This document shows positions 40,027-49,545 of a stretch of DNA of 64,000 bases, in pieces. Positions within the stretch are counted from its first letter, which is position 1; each line of letters begins with the position of its first letter. The notes under the pieces were generated by a model. The model made no database searches. It had not been told where the DNA came from and saw only the letters and a list, made by a program, of their open reading frames with translations. Position numbers and translations under genes: made by a program. The DNA comes from Candidatus Pelagibacter sp. (GTDB lineage Bacteria > Pseudomonadota > Alphaproteobacteria > Pelagibacterales > Pelagibacteraceae), in contig NZIO01000010.1 of NCBI GenBank assembly GCA_002689925.1, forward strand, positions 1 through 64,000, written 5' to 3'.

Positions 40027-41176
40027 TTTTTTGGTTTTTTATTTTCTCTACTGCTCTAACTATAAACCTTGGTGTCAAAGACTTAATTGGATTAATGGTT
40101 GTCTTTAGATCACCTGGTTTACCTTTCATTTTGAAACTAACTCCAACTACACCTTCTCCTGTTTTTTTACCAACCAAAATATCACCAATTAAAGGTATGT
40201 TTGCAATTATAGAATTTAACTTTGTTGCAGGAACTAAAGTTCCATTTAAACTTATTAATTTACCTTTATCAATATATCCATCTAAAAGAACAGAAATAGC
40301 TGGACCTATAGCAAAAGCTTCTTCAATATTTAAAATATTATCTTTGCTATTAGATACCATCTCAAATGTATCAAAACGTATTCCTTCACCACTTAAAGTA
40401 TCCGCAATACCTTGTAGTGATGCTAAAGAAAGTAATTTTGTTAAAGCTGGTACTTTTGAAACTTTGAAATCAAAAATTTTTAAGTTTGTTGATGTAATAT
40501 TTTTATTAATTGTAGATTCATATTCTAAAGTTCCATCATTAAAGCCTTTAATAAAATTAAAATCTTTTATGAATGGTCTGGCTCTATCTGAAATTAAGTG
40601 AATAATCTTTTTATCTTTATCAACTTGATAAATAGACATCTCAATAATTTCTTTATCGCTATAATTTGCCTTTAAACTTAATTTTGCATAACTTCCTAAT
40701 TTTACACTCGCTATTCCAGCTAAATTAAATAGATTATCAATTTTACCAGTTAAAACTTTTGATAAATTAAATTTGATATCACTTGTAAAATATCTGCTGA
40801 AAGTTTTTTTATCATTTTTAATATACAGCGTTTTTAAAAAAGGTTGAGCGTCAAACAATGTTCCTTTAATAACAATTTGTTTATCCTTTTTAATAACGAA
40901 ATCATTATTTAGAATTTTGTTGTTAAAAGTTCTTACTTTAAAAAGACTTATTTCCATAACTTCAAAATCTTTGTTTGTTTTAATATTCTTTAATTCAATA
41001 TAATTATTGTTTTCTTGGTAAGTTAAATAATCAATTAAGATATATTTGTTTAATACAAAATCTGTTTTAAAACTAATTTTAGCCTGTTTATTTTCTTCTT
41101 TTTCATAATTTAATTTTTTAAATTTTATAAACGAATTGTTTAAAGTCGAAGATCCAAAAATAGTATATTTTTTCTC
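40019..41176 (-). pseudogene. AsmA-like protein, C-terminal part (frameshifted gene)
   Basis: C-terminal 385 residues of an AsmA/YhdP-type protein; such proteins span the periplasm and are thought to move lipids towards the outer membrane. The frame is open from the A8 tract at 41177 to the stop at 40019, although the first in-frame ATG is only at 40957. It contains the conserved C-terminal block with GEGIRFDTFEM, IGPAISVLLDGYIDKG, GTLVPATKLNSI and IPLIGDILVGKKTGEGVVG. Joined to the upstream frame by adding one base it would complete a 737-residue protein. Whether the break is real or a base-calling error cannot be told here. Confidence 0.75.
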
Positions 41177-42231
41177 TTTTTTTTGTAAATATGGGAAATG
41201 TCAATTTTTTCAAATTTTTTACTAAATTTTAGATCACCTTTAATATTAAGCTTTTTGTTGTTAAAGTTAATTTTAGCATCTTTAAGAAAAATATTTGGAT
41301 CAAACGAAGGTAGGAAATTTAATATAACGTTATTTTCATTAATCTTAAATTTTAAACTAGATATAAAGCCACTAGAATTATAATCAAAATTTTTAATCTT
41401 CATTTTGTTATTAATAGAAAATTTAATATTTGTTTGTAGCTTTGATGTTAAAGATATATTCTTTAGATAATTATTTTTTATTTTAAAAAGTGATAAAATT
41501 TTATTCAATTCTGATGACTTGATATTTCCTTCAGTCGATATATTAGCTTCAATAAATTTATCTTTACCAACGAAACCAATATTTAATAAACTTTCTGATA
41601 AATTTAAATTAAATAACGACCCTTTTGAAATATTAATTGATAAATTTTTTTTTAAACTTAAATTTTTATATTGAATTTCAGCATTTAAATTATCAATATT
41701 AAATTTTTTATTTAATTTTAAATCTGCGTTTAAAATTTTACCAAAGAAAACAAAGCTTTCATCTATCTTGCCGTTTTCTTTAAAAGGTAAGATAAATTCA
41801 CCTTCTAGAGTTCCTTTTGATAAGATTTTTTTTATCTTTTTATTAATAATGCTTGGCAAATAAATATTACTTATTTTTGCTAAATCTTTAATATTGTTGT
41901 TTTTAAAAGAAATTACTGCCTTATTTAAAATAAATTCTTTCTTATAAAATGACTTTATCGGTAAAAATAGATCTATCTTAGACAATTTTACTTTTTCATT
42001 TTTAATAATTACTTCTGGATTTTTAATTCTAGCAATAAAACTTTTGTTTCTTAAATTAAGATGAATTTTTGTGTTTTTAAACTCTAAATTAATTTTTTCA
42101 TTTTTCTCATTTACACTGTCTTTAATAAGATTATTAAATTTATCTGTGCTAATACCAAAATAAGCTAAATAAATTATTGAAAAAAAAATTAATACTACTA
42201 ATAAAAGTGATAATTTAATGATAAATTTCAT
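41140..42231 (-). pseudogene. AsmA-like protein, N-terminal part (frameshifted gene)
   Basis: N-terminal portion of the same protein: one transmembrane anchor (about residues 5-25, uncleaved) followed by a long beta-rich, lysine/asparagine-rich region, as in AsmA/DUF3971 proteins. The real reading frame is kept to about residue 352; the last dozen residues before the stop at 41140 come from the wrong frame after the A8 tract. It starts 6 bases after the prfB stop, suggesting the order mrcA-prfB-AsmA-like in one operon. Confidence 0.75.
41177..41184 (-). other. A8 homopolymer where the AsmA-like gene loses its frame
   Basis: On the coding strand the sequence reads TAC, eight A, then GAG. Nine A would give Tyr-Lys-Lys-Lys-Glu and join the two open frames without any other change; the downstream frame then stays open for 386 codons. 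A one-base deletion, a homopolymer sequencing error or transcriptional slippage would all look like this. Confidence 0.8.
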
Positions 42232-42237
42232 TTTATT

Positions 42238-43345
42238 TTAAGTTTTTTCCCTTGTTTTATAGAGTGAAGCTTCCAAAAAACTATCAATGTTTCCATTAAG
42301 CACATCTTCAGGATCTGTATTTTCAATATTGCTTCTTAGGTCTTTAACTAGTTGATAAGGCTGAAGCACATAAGATCTAATTTGGTGACCCCAGCCAATG
42401 TCAGTTTTTGATTTTGCTAAATTTTCAGATTTTTCTTCTTTTTTTTGTATTTCGTATTCATATAAACGGGCTTTGAGCATATTTAAGCATGTTTCTTTAT
42501 TTTTATGTTGAGATCTTTGGTTTTGACATTGCACTACTATATTACTTGGCAAATGGGTAATTCTTACTGCACTATCGGTGGTGTTAACATGTTGACCTCC
42601 TGCTCCACTTGATCTGTAAGTATCAACTCTCAAATCTTTATCTAGAATTTCAATATTTATATTGTCATCTACAACAGGGTAAACCCAAACACTTGCAAAA
42701 CTAGTATGTCTTCTAGCACCTGAGTCAAAAGGAGAAATTCTTACAAGTCTATGAACTCCTGACTCTTTTTTTAACCAGCCATGTGAGTATGATCCTAAAA
42801 TTTTTATAATTGAAGATTTTATTCCAGCCTCATCTCCAAAGTGTTCACTTATAATTTCAAATTTAAAAGATTTTTTTTCAGCCCATTTTAGATACATTCG
42901 TCTTAGCATCTCTGCCCAGTCTTGACTTTCTGTCCCACCTGCTCCAGCATGTATTTCTAAATATGTATTTAAGTGATCATTTTCTTTTGATAAAAAGCAT
43001 TTTACTTCATTATTTTTTGTTAAAATAAGTAAGTCTTTTATTTTTTTACTACATTCATTTAAAACTTCTGTATCATTTTCAGATAAAGCTAAACTTGATA
43101 GATCTTTTAAATTTTTTAATTCATCTAATGTATGATTATAGCTATTAAAAATTTCTTCTAAGAATTTTTTTTCTTTTAATATTTTTTGCGCTAATTTTTT
43201 ATCTTTCCAAAATCCTTCTTCAAGAATTTTTTGGTCTAATTCTTTAATTTTAACAATAGATTTATTGTTTTCAAAGATACCCCCTTATATTTTTATTGAC
43301 TTTTTCTGTTGCAATAAAAATATCTTTAAAAAAAAGTTCATTCAT
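42238..43345 (-). CDS. prfB: Peptide chain release factor 2 (programmed +1 frameshift)
   Basis: Terminates translation at UGA and UAA. A first frame from the ATG at 43345 encodes 24 residues and stops at TGA (43273-43271). A +1 shift at CTT-T continues in the second frame (GAA at 43272) to 42238, giving 368 residues, the usual RF2 length. The second frame has the codon-recognition motif SPF (RISPFDSGA), the GGQ motif [11 protein letters not shown], and [15 protein letters not shown] near residue 125. The long single frame that starts at 42909 is only the C-terminal part. The start is 3 bases after the mrcA stop. Confidence 0.95.
43271..43285 (-). promoter_or_regulatory. prfB programmed frameshift signal
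   Basis: The coding strand reads AGGGGGTATCTTTGA: an internal Shine-Dalgarno AGGGGG three bases before the slippery CTT, followed by the in-frame stop TGA. This is the autoregulatory element known from E. coli prfB, where low RF2 lets the ribosome slip +1. The residue after Leu is Glu here, rather than the Asp of E. coli. Confidence 0.95.
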
Positions 43346-43348
43346 ACA

Positions 43349-45706
43349 CTAATAAAATTTTAATATTTTTTCTTTGCTTGAGTCATTATATATGTTTTTT
43401 TCTTTACTAAAAATCATTTTTAAATCACCATTTTTTACATTTGAAGATTTAAATGATTCGTAAATTATTTTTTTACTGTATTTATTTGCGGGTAACCCAT
43501 TTTTTTCATCAACCATTACTAATGTTATGCCTTCTGGTATTTTAAATGGAAAAGTGTCCTTTTTTTTGATTATATTAATTAAAATATCTTTAAATATTGG
43601 TAGAGCGACTTTTGCACCTGTTTCGTACTTTCCTAAACTTTCAGGATCATCAAATCCCACATATACTCCAATAACAATCTTTGAGGTAAAACCAATAAAC
43701 CATGTATCCATATTATTATTTGTTGTTCCAGTTTTACCAGCTAAAGGAAGATTTAAATCTCTCAACTTTCTTCCAGTACCTCTTTTAATTGCACCTTCCA
43801 ACATTGATGTAATTTGATAAGCGGTAGTAGGTGATATAATTTGTTTTAAATTATCTTTTATCATTGGTATTTTTTTATCTAAATGTGAAATATTATTACA
43901 TCCTAAACATTTTCTCTTATCAGCATTATAAATAGTCTTGCCTCTCCTATCTTGAATTCTATCAATTAATATTGACTCCACTTTTTTTCCGCCATTTGCA
44001 AAAGTGCTGTAAGCAGTTGTCAATTTTAGCAATGTTGTTTCTGCTGCTCCAAGAGAAATGGATAAAACTTCAGGGACATCTCCATATATATCAAACTTGT
44101 TTGCTGTTTTTAAAATTTTACCTAATCCTAAATTTTGTGCCACCCTAACTGTCATCAAATTTCTAGATTTTTCAATTCCTTTTCTTAATGTTGAAGGTCC
44201 ATAAAATTTCTTTCCGTAATTTTCAGGTTTCCATAATTTCTTTCCTTCACCTTGGTCTGCTACAAAAGGTGCATCTAAAACTAAACTTGAAGGTGTAAAA
44301 CCATTTTCTAATGCTGCTGCATAAACAAAAGGTTTAAAAGCTGAACCAGGTTGTCTTTTGGCTTGAGTGGCTCTATTAAATTCACTTAATTCATAACTAA
44401 AACCACCAACTAAAGATAATACTCTTCCAGTATAAGGATCTATTATTACAACTGCTCCATTTACTTTAGGTAATTGTTTTAATTCCCATATGTTGTTTTT
44501 TATCTTTTTAACATAAATAATATCACCCTCTTTTAAAATTTCTTTTACAGTTTTCTTTCTAGTCCAATGTAATTCTTCAAAATTTAAATAACCAGTCTCA
44601 AGACTTTCAGTCTCAATAGTAGCTTTTAAATCCTCAACAGTTTTAACTTGTGCTAGTTTCCAGTTAATATCTTTGTCAATTTTATATTGGTTCACCTGAG
44701 CAACCCAATTCTTAATATTTTTTTTGTTGGTAAGCGGCCCTCTCCATCCGTGTCTTTTATCATACAATTGAAGGCCTTTTCTTAAAGAGTTAAATGATTG
44801 AATTTGATACTCTGGATTTAAAGGAGTCTTTATAGAAAGCCCGCCTTTATAAAGTTTATCATAGCCATATTTATCACTTATTATCCTTCTTACTTCTTCA
44901 GAGTAAAAATTTGCTTCTTTTAATAATTTTATGTTTCTTTTTTTTAAAACAATTTTTTTATCAATTAAATTTTGATATATATCCTCTGAAATATAAGAAT
45001 TATCAAAAAGATTTTTAATAACTAAATTTCTTCTTTTAGTGGCAAGATTAATAGATTTATAAGGGTCATACTTGCTTGGTGCTTTTGGCAAAGCTGCTAA
45101 TAATGCTGCCTCTTGATAGTTTAGTTCGTTCACTGCTTTGTCAAAATACTCCAGACTTGCTGCCGCAATTCCATACGTACCATGACCTAAATAAATTTGA
45201 TTTAAATATAATTCCATAATTCTTTCTTTGCTAAAAGCTCTCTCAATACGAAAAGCTAATATTGCTTCTTTAATTTTCCTTGTATAAGAAACTTCATTTG
45301 TTAAAAGAAAATTTTTTGCTACTTGTTGGGTTATGGTCGATGCTCCTTCTAATCTTCTTGTATTCATTAGATTTTTTACATTTTTTATAGCAGCTCTTAA
45401 AACTCCCTTTGCATCAATACCAGGATGTTTAAAAAAATTTTTATCTTCTGCTGAAAGAAATGAGTGAATTACATTATTTGGTATCGAATCATAAGGGATA
45501 AATAACCTTTTTTGTAACGCATATTCAGCAATTAATTGGCCATCTCCAGCATGAACTCTGCTTGAAATTGGAGGTTGATATTTTTCAAGTATCTTATAAT
45601 TAGGCAAATCGTTAGCAAAATATAATAGTATTAAAAATACAAACACAATCCCAATAAGAAAAAGTGAGATAAATAGTGCAAATGTTTTTTTTAATAATTT
45701 AATCAT
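43349..45706 (-). CDS. mrcA: Penicillin-binding protein 1A (bifunctional)
   Basis: Class A PBP that polymerises and cross-links peptidoglycan in the periplasm. It has 785 residues: an N-terminal membrane anchor (about 10-32), a GT51 glycosyltransferase domain with SAEDKNFFKHPGID near 87 and RRLEGASTITQQVAKNFL near 118, an OB-like insertion, and a transpeptidase domain with the SxxK serine in RQPGSAFKPF near 455 and KTGT in LAGKTGTTNN. First gene of a likely operon with prfB and the AsmA-like gene. Confidence 0.95.
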   Translation of the reverse strand: MIKLLKKTFALFISLFLIGIVFVFLILLYFANDLPNYKILEKYQPPISSRVHAGDGQLIAEYALQKRLFIPYDSIPNNVIHSFLSAEDKNFFKHPGIDAKGVLRAAIKNVKNLMNTRRLEGASTITQQVAKNFLLTNEVSYTRKIKEAILAFRIERAFSKERIMELYLNQIYLGHGTYGIAAASLEYFDKAVNELNYQEAALLAALPKAPSKYDPYKSINLATKRRNLVIKNLFDNSYISEDIYQNLIDKKIVLKKRNIKLLKEANFYSEEVRRIISDKYGYDKLYKGGLSIKTPLNPEYQIQSFNSLRKGLQLYDKRHGWRGPLTNKKNIKNWVAQVNQYKIDKDINWKLAQVKTVEDLKATIETESLETGYLNFEELHWTRKKTVKEILKEGDIIYVKKIKNNIWELKQLPKVNGAVVIIDPYTGRVLSLVGGFSYELSEFNRATQAKRQPGSAFKPFVYAAALENGFTPSSLVLDAPFVADQGEGKKLWKPENYGKKFYGPSTLRKGIEKSRNLMTVRVAQNLGLGKILKTANKFDIYGDVPEVLSISLGAAETTLLKLTTAYSTFANGGKKVESILIDRIQDRRGKTIYNADKRKCLGCNNISHLDKKIPMIKDNLKQIISPTTAYQITSMLEGAIKRGTGRKLRDLNLPLAGKTGTTNNNMDTWFIGFTSKIVIGVYVGFDDPESLGKYETGAKVALPIFKDILINIIKKKDTFPFKIPEGITLVMVDEKNGLPANKYSKKIIYESFKSSNVKNGDLKMIFSKEKNIYNDSSKEKILKFY

Positions 45707-45886
45707 TATATAAGAAAATTACCTAATTTAGGCTTTCTTGTGGCAAATAAAGCTTATTCATTTAAAACAAATAAACAACAAAAAGTAGCAAAAAAAGAAA
45801 AAATAATGTATTGTGTATAAAAACAAGTTTTTAAAACAAAATTAAATAAGTAAAACAAATATGTCTCTAAAAGGAAAAATTAAATC

Positions 45887-47656
45887 ATGGAAAAAGATCT
45901 TTACATTGATGCTGCGCATCCAAATGAAACTAGAATTGTTCTTAAATCAAAAAATCATATTGAAGAATATGAGTATGAAAACAAGAATAAATTAAACATT
46001 AAGAATAATATTTATTTAGCAAAAATATCTAGGGTTGAGCCTTCTTTACAGGCAGCTTTTTTGAATTTTGGAAGGCAAAGACATGGGTTTTTAGCCTTCA
46101 ATGATATTCAATCTGATTATTATCAAATACCTCATGATGATAAAGAAAAACTTAAAAAAGATGAAGAAAAAATAAGAGAAACTCTTAAGGAAGAAAGTAC
46201 TAAAAATGAAGAAAATATAAATGAAAATGATGTTAAAAATGACAAAAATAATAATGATAAAAATGAGAATGTAGTTTCTTTGAACGCTCAATCAAATCAA
46301 CAAACAGAAAAAATTGATAATATAAAGAAAAAATTTGGTGTAAGAAAATATAAAATACAAGAAGTGATTAAACCAGGTCAAATAGTTTTGATTCAAGTTT
46401 TAAAAGATGAAAGAGGTTTAAAAGGAGCCGCTTTAACAACATTTATTTCATTAGCTGGAAAATATACAGTTTTAATGCCTAACACTGCTAAAGGTGGTGG
46501 TATTTCTAGAAAAATTTATAATTCTGAGGATAGAAGAAAAATAAGAAATATTTTAAATGAAATTAATATACCTACTTCTATGGGATTAATAGTAAGAACT
46601 GCAGGAAGTAATAAAACAAAAAACGAAATAGAAAAAGATTTAGATAATACTTTAAACGTATGGGAAGAAATAAAAAAGAAGGCAATAGTTTCTATTGCTC
46701 CAAGTATAATTTATGAAGAAGGTGATATAATTAAAAGAGCAATTAGAGATATATACGACAATGAAACTAAAAATGTAATTGTTGAAGGTAACGAGGGGTA
46801 TATAAAAGCAAAAAATTTTATGAAAATGCTCATGCCTCAAAAGGTTAAATTGGTAAAAAAATATAGAGGTGAAATACCACTTTTTCATAGCAGTGGTATT
46901 GAAAAAAATTTAAACTCTATATTTGAAGCAACTATTAAGTTAAATTCTGGAGGATATATTGTTATTAATCCCACTGAAGCATTAATATCAATAGACATCA
47001 ACTCTGGTAAATCAACTAAAGAAGTTAATGTTGAAAAAACAGCTTTAAATACAAATTTAGAAGCAGCTGAAGAAATTTCAAGACAAATCAAAATTAGAGA
47101 CTTGGCTGGACTAATAATAATAGATTTTATAGATATGCTCAACTTTCACAATAGAAAAGCTGTTGAAAGAAGACTTAAAGAAAAACTAAAAGATGATAGA
47201 GCAAGAATACAATTTGGCAGAATTAATAATTTTGGTTTAATGGAGTTGAGTAGACAAAGATTAAGAGAAAGTTCTGTTAAATGGGACATTGTTTTAACAA
47301 CAGATTCTTTTTCATTAAAAGTAATTAAAAAAGTTGAAGAACTAGCATTTTCTAACAAAGTTAAAATAATTAATGTAACAATTCCAGCTAAAATTAAACA
47401 ATATATTGAAAAAAATTTTAATGATGAAATTTCATTTTTTAGAAAAAAATATAATTTTATAATTAACTTTTATACTGATAGTAGCTTCATTATACCAGAA
47501 TATAAGATTGAACTTTTAAATAAAAATAAAAAAATAGTTAAAAAAATCGATTATGTTAAAATCGAAGATACTAACATGCAAAATAATTTAATAAATAAAA
47601 AAAATCAACAGAAACAAAATAAAAAAACAAAAAAAAAATTTATTAAAAAATCTTAA
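45887..47656 (+). CDS. rne: Ribonuclease E/G family protein
   Basis: Endonuclease of RNA decay and rRNA processing; 589 residues. The S1 RNA-binding domain (about 35-190) is split by an Asn/Lys/Glu-rich insertion at roughly 85-145. Catalytic metal ligands appear in SIDINSGK near 366 and GLIIIDFIDM near 407. The zinc-link motif CPxCxG, expected after SRQRLRESS near 465, is absent and the whole protein has no cysteine. The tail is short, lysine-rich and lacks an obvious degradosome scaffold. AAGGA lies 11 bases before the ATG. The intergenic 45707-45886 shows no other feature I can support. Confidence 0.9.
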   Translation: MEKDLYIDAAHPNETRIVLKSKNHIEEYEYENKNKLNIKNNIYLAKISRVEPSLQAAFLNFGRQRHGFLAFNDIQSDYYQIPHDDKEKLKKDEEKIRETLKEESTKNEENINENDVKNDKNNNDKNENVVSLNAQSNQQTEKIDNIKKKFGVRKYKIQEVIKPGQIVLIQVLKDERGLKGAALTTFISLAGKYTVLMPNTAKGGGISRKIYNSEDRRKIRNILNEINIPTSMGLIVRTAGSNKTKNEIEKDLDNTLNVWEEIKKKAIVSIAPSIIYEEGDIIKRAIRDIYDNETKNVIVEGNEGYIKAKNFMKMLMPQKVKLVKKYRGEIPLFHSSGIEKNLNSIFEATIKLNSGGYIVINPTEALISIDINSGKSTKEVNVEKTALNTNLEAAEEISRQIKIRDLAGLIIIDFIDMLNFHNRKAVERRLKEKLKDDRARIQFGRINNFGLMELSRQRLRESSVKWDIVLTTDSFSLKVIKKVEELAFSNKVKIINVTIPAKIKQYIEKNFNDEISFFRKKYNFIINFYTDSSFIIPEYKIELLNKNKKIVKKIDYVKIEDTNMQNNLINKKNQQKQNKKTKKKFIKKS

Positions 47657-47671
47657 AAAAAAAAATTGATT

Positions 47672-48442
47672 TTATATTAAACCTTTTTCTGGTGAAGAAG
47701 CGCTTGCAAAAACTTTTTTTTTCATTCTACCTGCGATAAAAGCTTTTCTACCTGCAATAACTGCATGCTTCATTGCTTCAGCCATTAAAATTGGTTTGTT
47801 TGACTCAGCTATAGCGGTATTTATTAAAACACCATCACAACCTAATTCCATTGCTATCGTGGCATCTGATGGGGTACCTACACCAGCATCAACTATTACA
47901 GGAACTTTGGACTGTTCTTTTATTAAATTTATATTAGTTTTATTTTGTATTCCAATGCCAGAACCAATAGGTGCAGCTAAAGGCATAATTGCACAGGCAC
48001 CAACATCTTCCAATTTTTTTGTCATTATGGGATCATCAGAGCAATAAACCATTACATCAAAACCTTCTTTAACAAGAACCTCTGTAGAGCTAATTGTTTC
48101 TATCATGTTTGGATAAAGGGTTTTTTTATCACCTAAGACTTCTAATTTAACAAGTTTCCATCCTCCCATCTCTCTTGCAAGCCTTAATGTTCTTAATGCT
48201 TCTTCTGAAGTATAGCAACCAGCAGTATTTGGAAGATAAACAATTGATTTAGGATTTAAATAATCCATTAGAGTTGGTTTGTCTTTATTTGTAATATTAA
48301 CTCTTCGAACTGCCACTGTAACTATTTCTGCTCCAGAAGCTTTTACAGCATTTGCCGTTTGCTCAAAATTTTTATATTTTCCAGTTCCCACTATAAGTCT
48401 TGAGTTAAATTTTTGATTAGCAATTATAAAATTATCTTCCAT
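47672..48442 (-). CDS. thiG: Thiazole synthase
   Basis: TIM-barrel enzyme that forms the thiazole phosphate ring of thiamine from deoxyxylulose 5-phosphate, ThiS thiocarboxylate and a glycine-derived imine. It has 256 residues with [10 protein letters not shown] near 14, TVAVRRVN near 42, [13 protein letters not shown] near 70 and [11 protein letters not shown] near 183. It follows thiS by 6 bases. Confidence 0.95.
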   Translation of the reverse strand: MEDNFIIANQKFNSRLIVGTGKYKNFEQTANAVKASGAEIVTVAVRRVNITNKDKPTLMDYLNPKSIVYLPNTAGCYTSEEALRTLRLAREMGGWKLVKLEVLGDKKTLYPNMIETISSTEVLVKEGFDVMVYCSDDPIMTKKLEDVGACAIMPLAAPIGSGIGIQNKTNINLIKEQSKVPVIVDAGVGTPSDATIAMELGCDGVLINTAIAESNKPILMAEAMKHAVIAGRKAFIAGRMKKKVFASASSPEKGLI

Positions 48443-48448
48443 TTAATA

Positions 48449-48652
48449 TTAACCTCCACCTATAAACTGAACTATTTCAACTTTATCATTTTTCTTTAAT
48501 GATATTTTTGTGTAATTACTTTTTTGAGCAATAATACCATTTAATTCTATAGCAACTTTTTCTCTCTTAATTTTAAGTTTATTTAACAATTCCTCTAAAT
48601 TAGTTCCTTGTTCTACCATATAAGGATCACCATTTAATTGTATTTTTGCCAT
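48449..48652 (-). CDS. thiS: Sulfur carrier protein ThiS
   Basis: Ubiquitin-fold carrier of 67 residues that delivers sulfur to ThiG through its C-terminal Gly-Gly; the chain ends VQFIGGG. MAKIQLNGDP at the N-terminus matches the family's first strand, so I start at the ATG at 48652. An in-frame ATG at 48667 would add five residues. It forms a two-gene operon with thiG. There is too little space upstream (45 bases to aroQ) for a TPP riboswitch. Confidence 0.92.
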   Translation of the reverse strand: MAKIQLNGDPYMVEQGTNLEELLNKLKIKREKVAIELNGIIAQKSNYTKISLKKNDKVEIVQFIGGG

Positions 48653-48697
48653 ATTTAAGATATTCATTATTCTTATTATAAATTTTAAACTACTTTA

Positions 48698-49150
48698 ATG
48701 TCAAAAAAAATTCTATTCATAAATGGTCCTAATCTTAATCTTTTAGGTGAAAGAGAGAGAGATTTTTATGGGGATAATACATTAGAAGCAGTAAAATTAA
48801 AATGTAAAGAAAAAGCAAAAACACTCAATTTAGATATTGAATTTATGCAATCAAACATTGAAGGAGAAATAGTAACTATTATTCAAAATAGTAAAAATAA
48901 TTTTAATGGAATTATTATAAATGCTGCTGGTTATACTCATACTTCAGTATCAATATTAGATGCTTTGTTAGTAGTAAAAATTCCAATAATTGAACTTCAT
49001 ATATCAAATATTTATACAAGAGAAGAATTTAGACAGAAGTCATTGATTAGCAGAGCTGCAAAAGGTATCATATGTGGGTTTGGAGTTTACGGATATTTAA
49101 TGAGTTTAGATGCAATTAATAATATTATAGATAATAATGAAAATAGATAA
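48698..49150 (+). CDS. aroQ: 3-dehydroquinate dehydratase, type II
   Basis: Third step of the shikimate pathway. It has 150 residues with INGPNLNLLGERERDFYG (about 8-25) containing the active-site Arg and Tyr, INAAGYTHTSVSI near 75 and ELHISNIYTREEFR near 100 with the catalytic His. The end overlaps accB by 14 bases; aroQ-accB-accC is a common alphaproteobacterial order. Confidence 0.96.
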   Translation: MSKKILFINGPNLNLLGERERDFYGDNTLEAVKLKCKEKAKTLNLDIEFMQSNIEGEIVTIIQNSKNNFNGIIINAAGYTHTSVSILDALLVVKIPIIELHISNIYTREEFRQKSLISRAAKGIICGFGVYGYLMSLDAINNIIDNNENR

Positions 49151-49541
49151 AAAGATAATAAAAGAATTGGTTGATTGTTTAAATGAGTTTGGTTTAACAG
49201 AGCTTGAATATGGCAACGAAACTTTAAAAGTAAAAGTTTCTAAGAATACAAATATTAGTAGTGCTTCAAATATAATTAAAACTGAAAGCAAAAATAAAAT
49301 AGAAAATGCTTCTTCCATAAACTCTCCTATTGTTGGCACAGCTTATTTAGCTTCAGAGCCTGGTGCAAAACCATTTGTTGAAAAAGGAAGTAAAATTAAA
49401 AAAGGACAAACAATTATGATTGTTGAAGCAATGAAAACAATGAATCATGTTCCTTCAACTAAAGATGGTGTTATTAAAGAAATTCTTGTTAAAGATGGCC
49501 AGCCAGTTGAATTTGGGCAAGCACTTGTCTTACTAGATTAA
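49137..49541 (+). CDS. accB: Biotin carboxyl carrier protein of acetyl-CoA carboxylase
   Basis: Carries biotin between AccC and the carboxyltransferase. It has 134 residues: a divergent N-terminal region and linker (about 1-62) and a biotinyl domain whose acceptor Lys100 lies in EAMKTMN. INSPIVGTAYLASEPGA marks the start of the domain. BirA, the ligase for this lysine, is encoded at the left edge of the window. Confidence 0.95.
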   Translation: MKIDKKIIKELVDCLNEFGLTELEYGNETLKVKVSKNTNISSASNIIKTESKNKIENASSINSPIVGTAYLASEPGAKPFVEKGSKIKKGQTIMIVEAMKTMNHVPSTKDGVIKEILVKDGQPVEFGQALVLLD

Positions 49542-49545
49542 AATA

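Noticed and set aside
40019-40957. Stand-alone 312-residue protein starting at the ATG at 40957
   Set aside because: The frame is open for 73 more codons upstream with continuous AsmA-like sequence, so this ATG is internal to a broken longer gene.
42238-42909. A truncated release factor gene starting at an internal ATG
   Set aside because: The frame is open upstream to 43272 with clear RF2 sequence and a programmed frameshift signal, so the gene is complete.
47644-47667. Intrinsic terminator between rne and thiG
   Set aside because: There is an A run but no stem; a stable GC hairpin is missing on either strand.
48653-48697. TPP riboswitch upstream of thiS-thiG
   Set aside because: Only 45 bases separate thiS and the divergent aroQ, too short for the aptamer, and no conserved THI-box sequence is seen.
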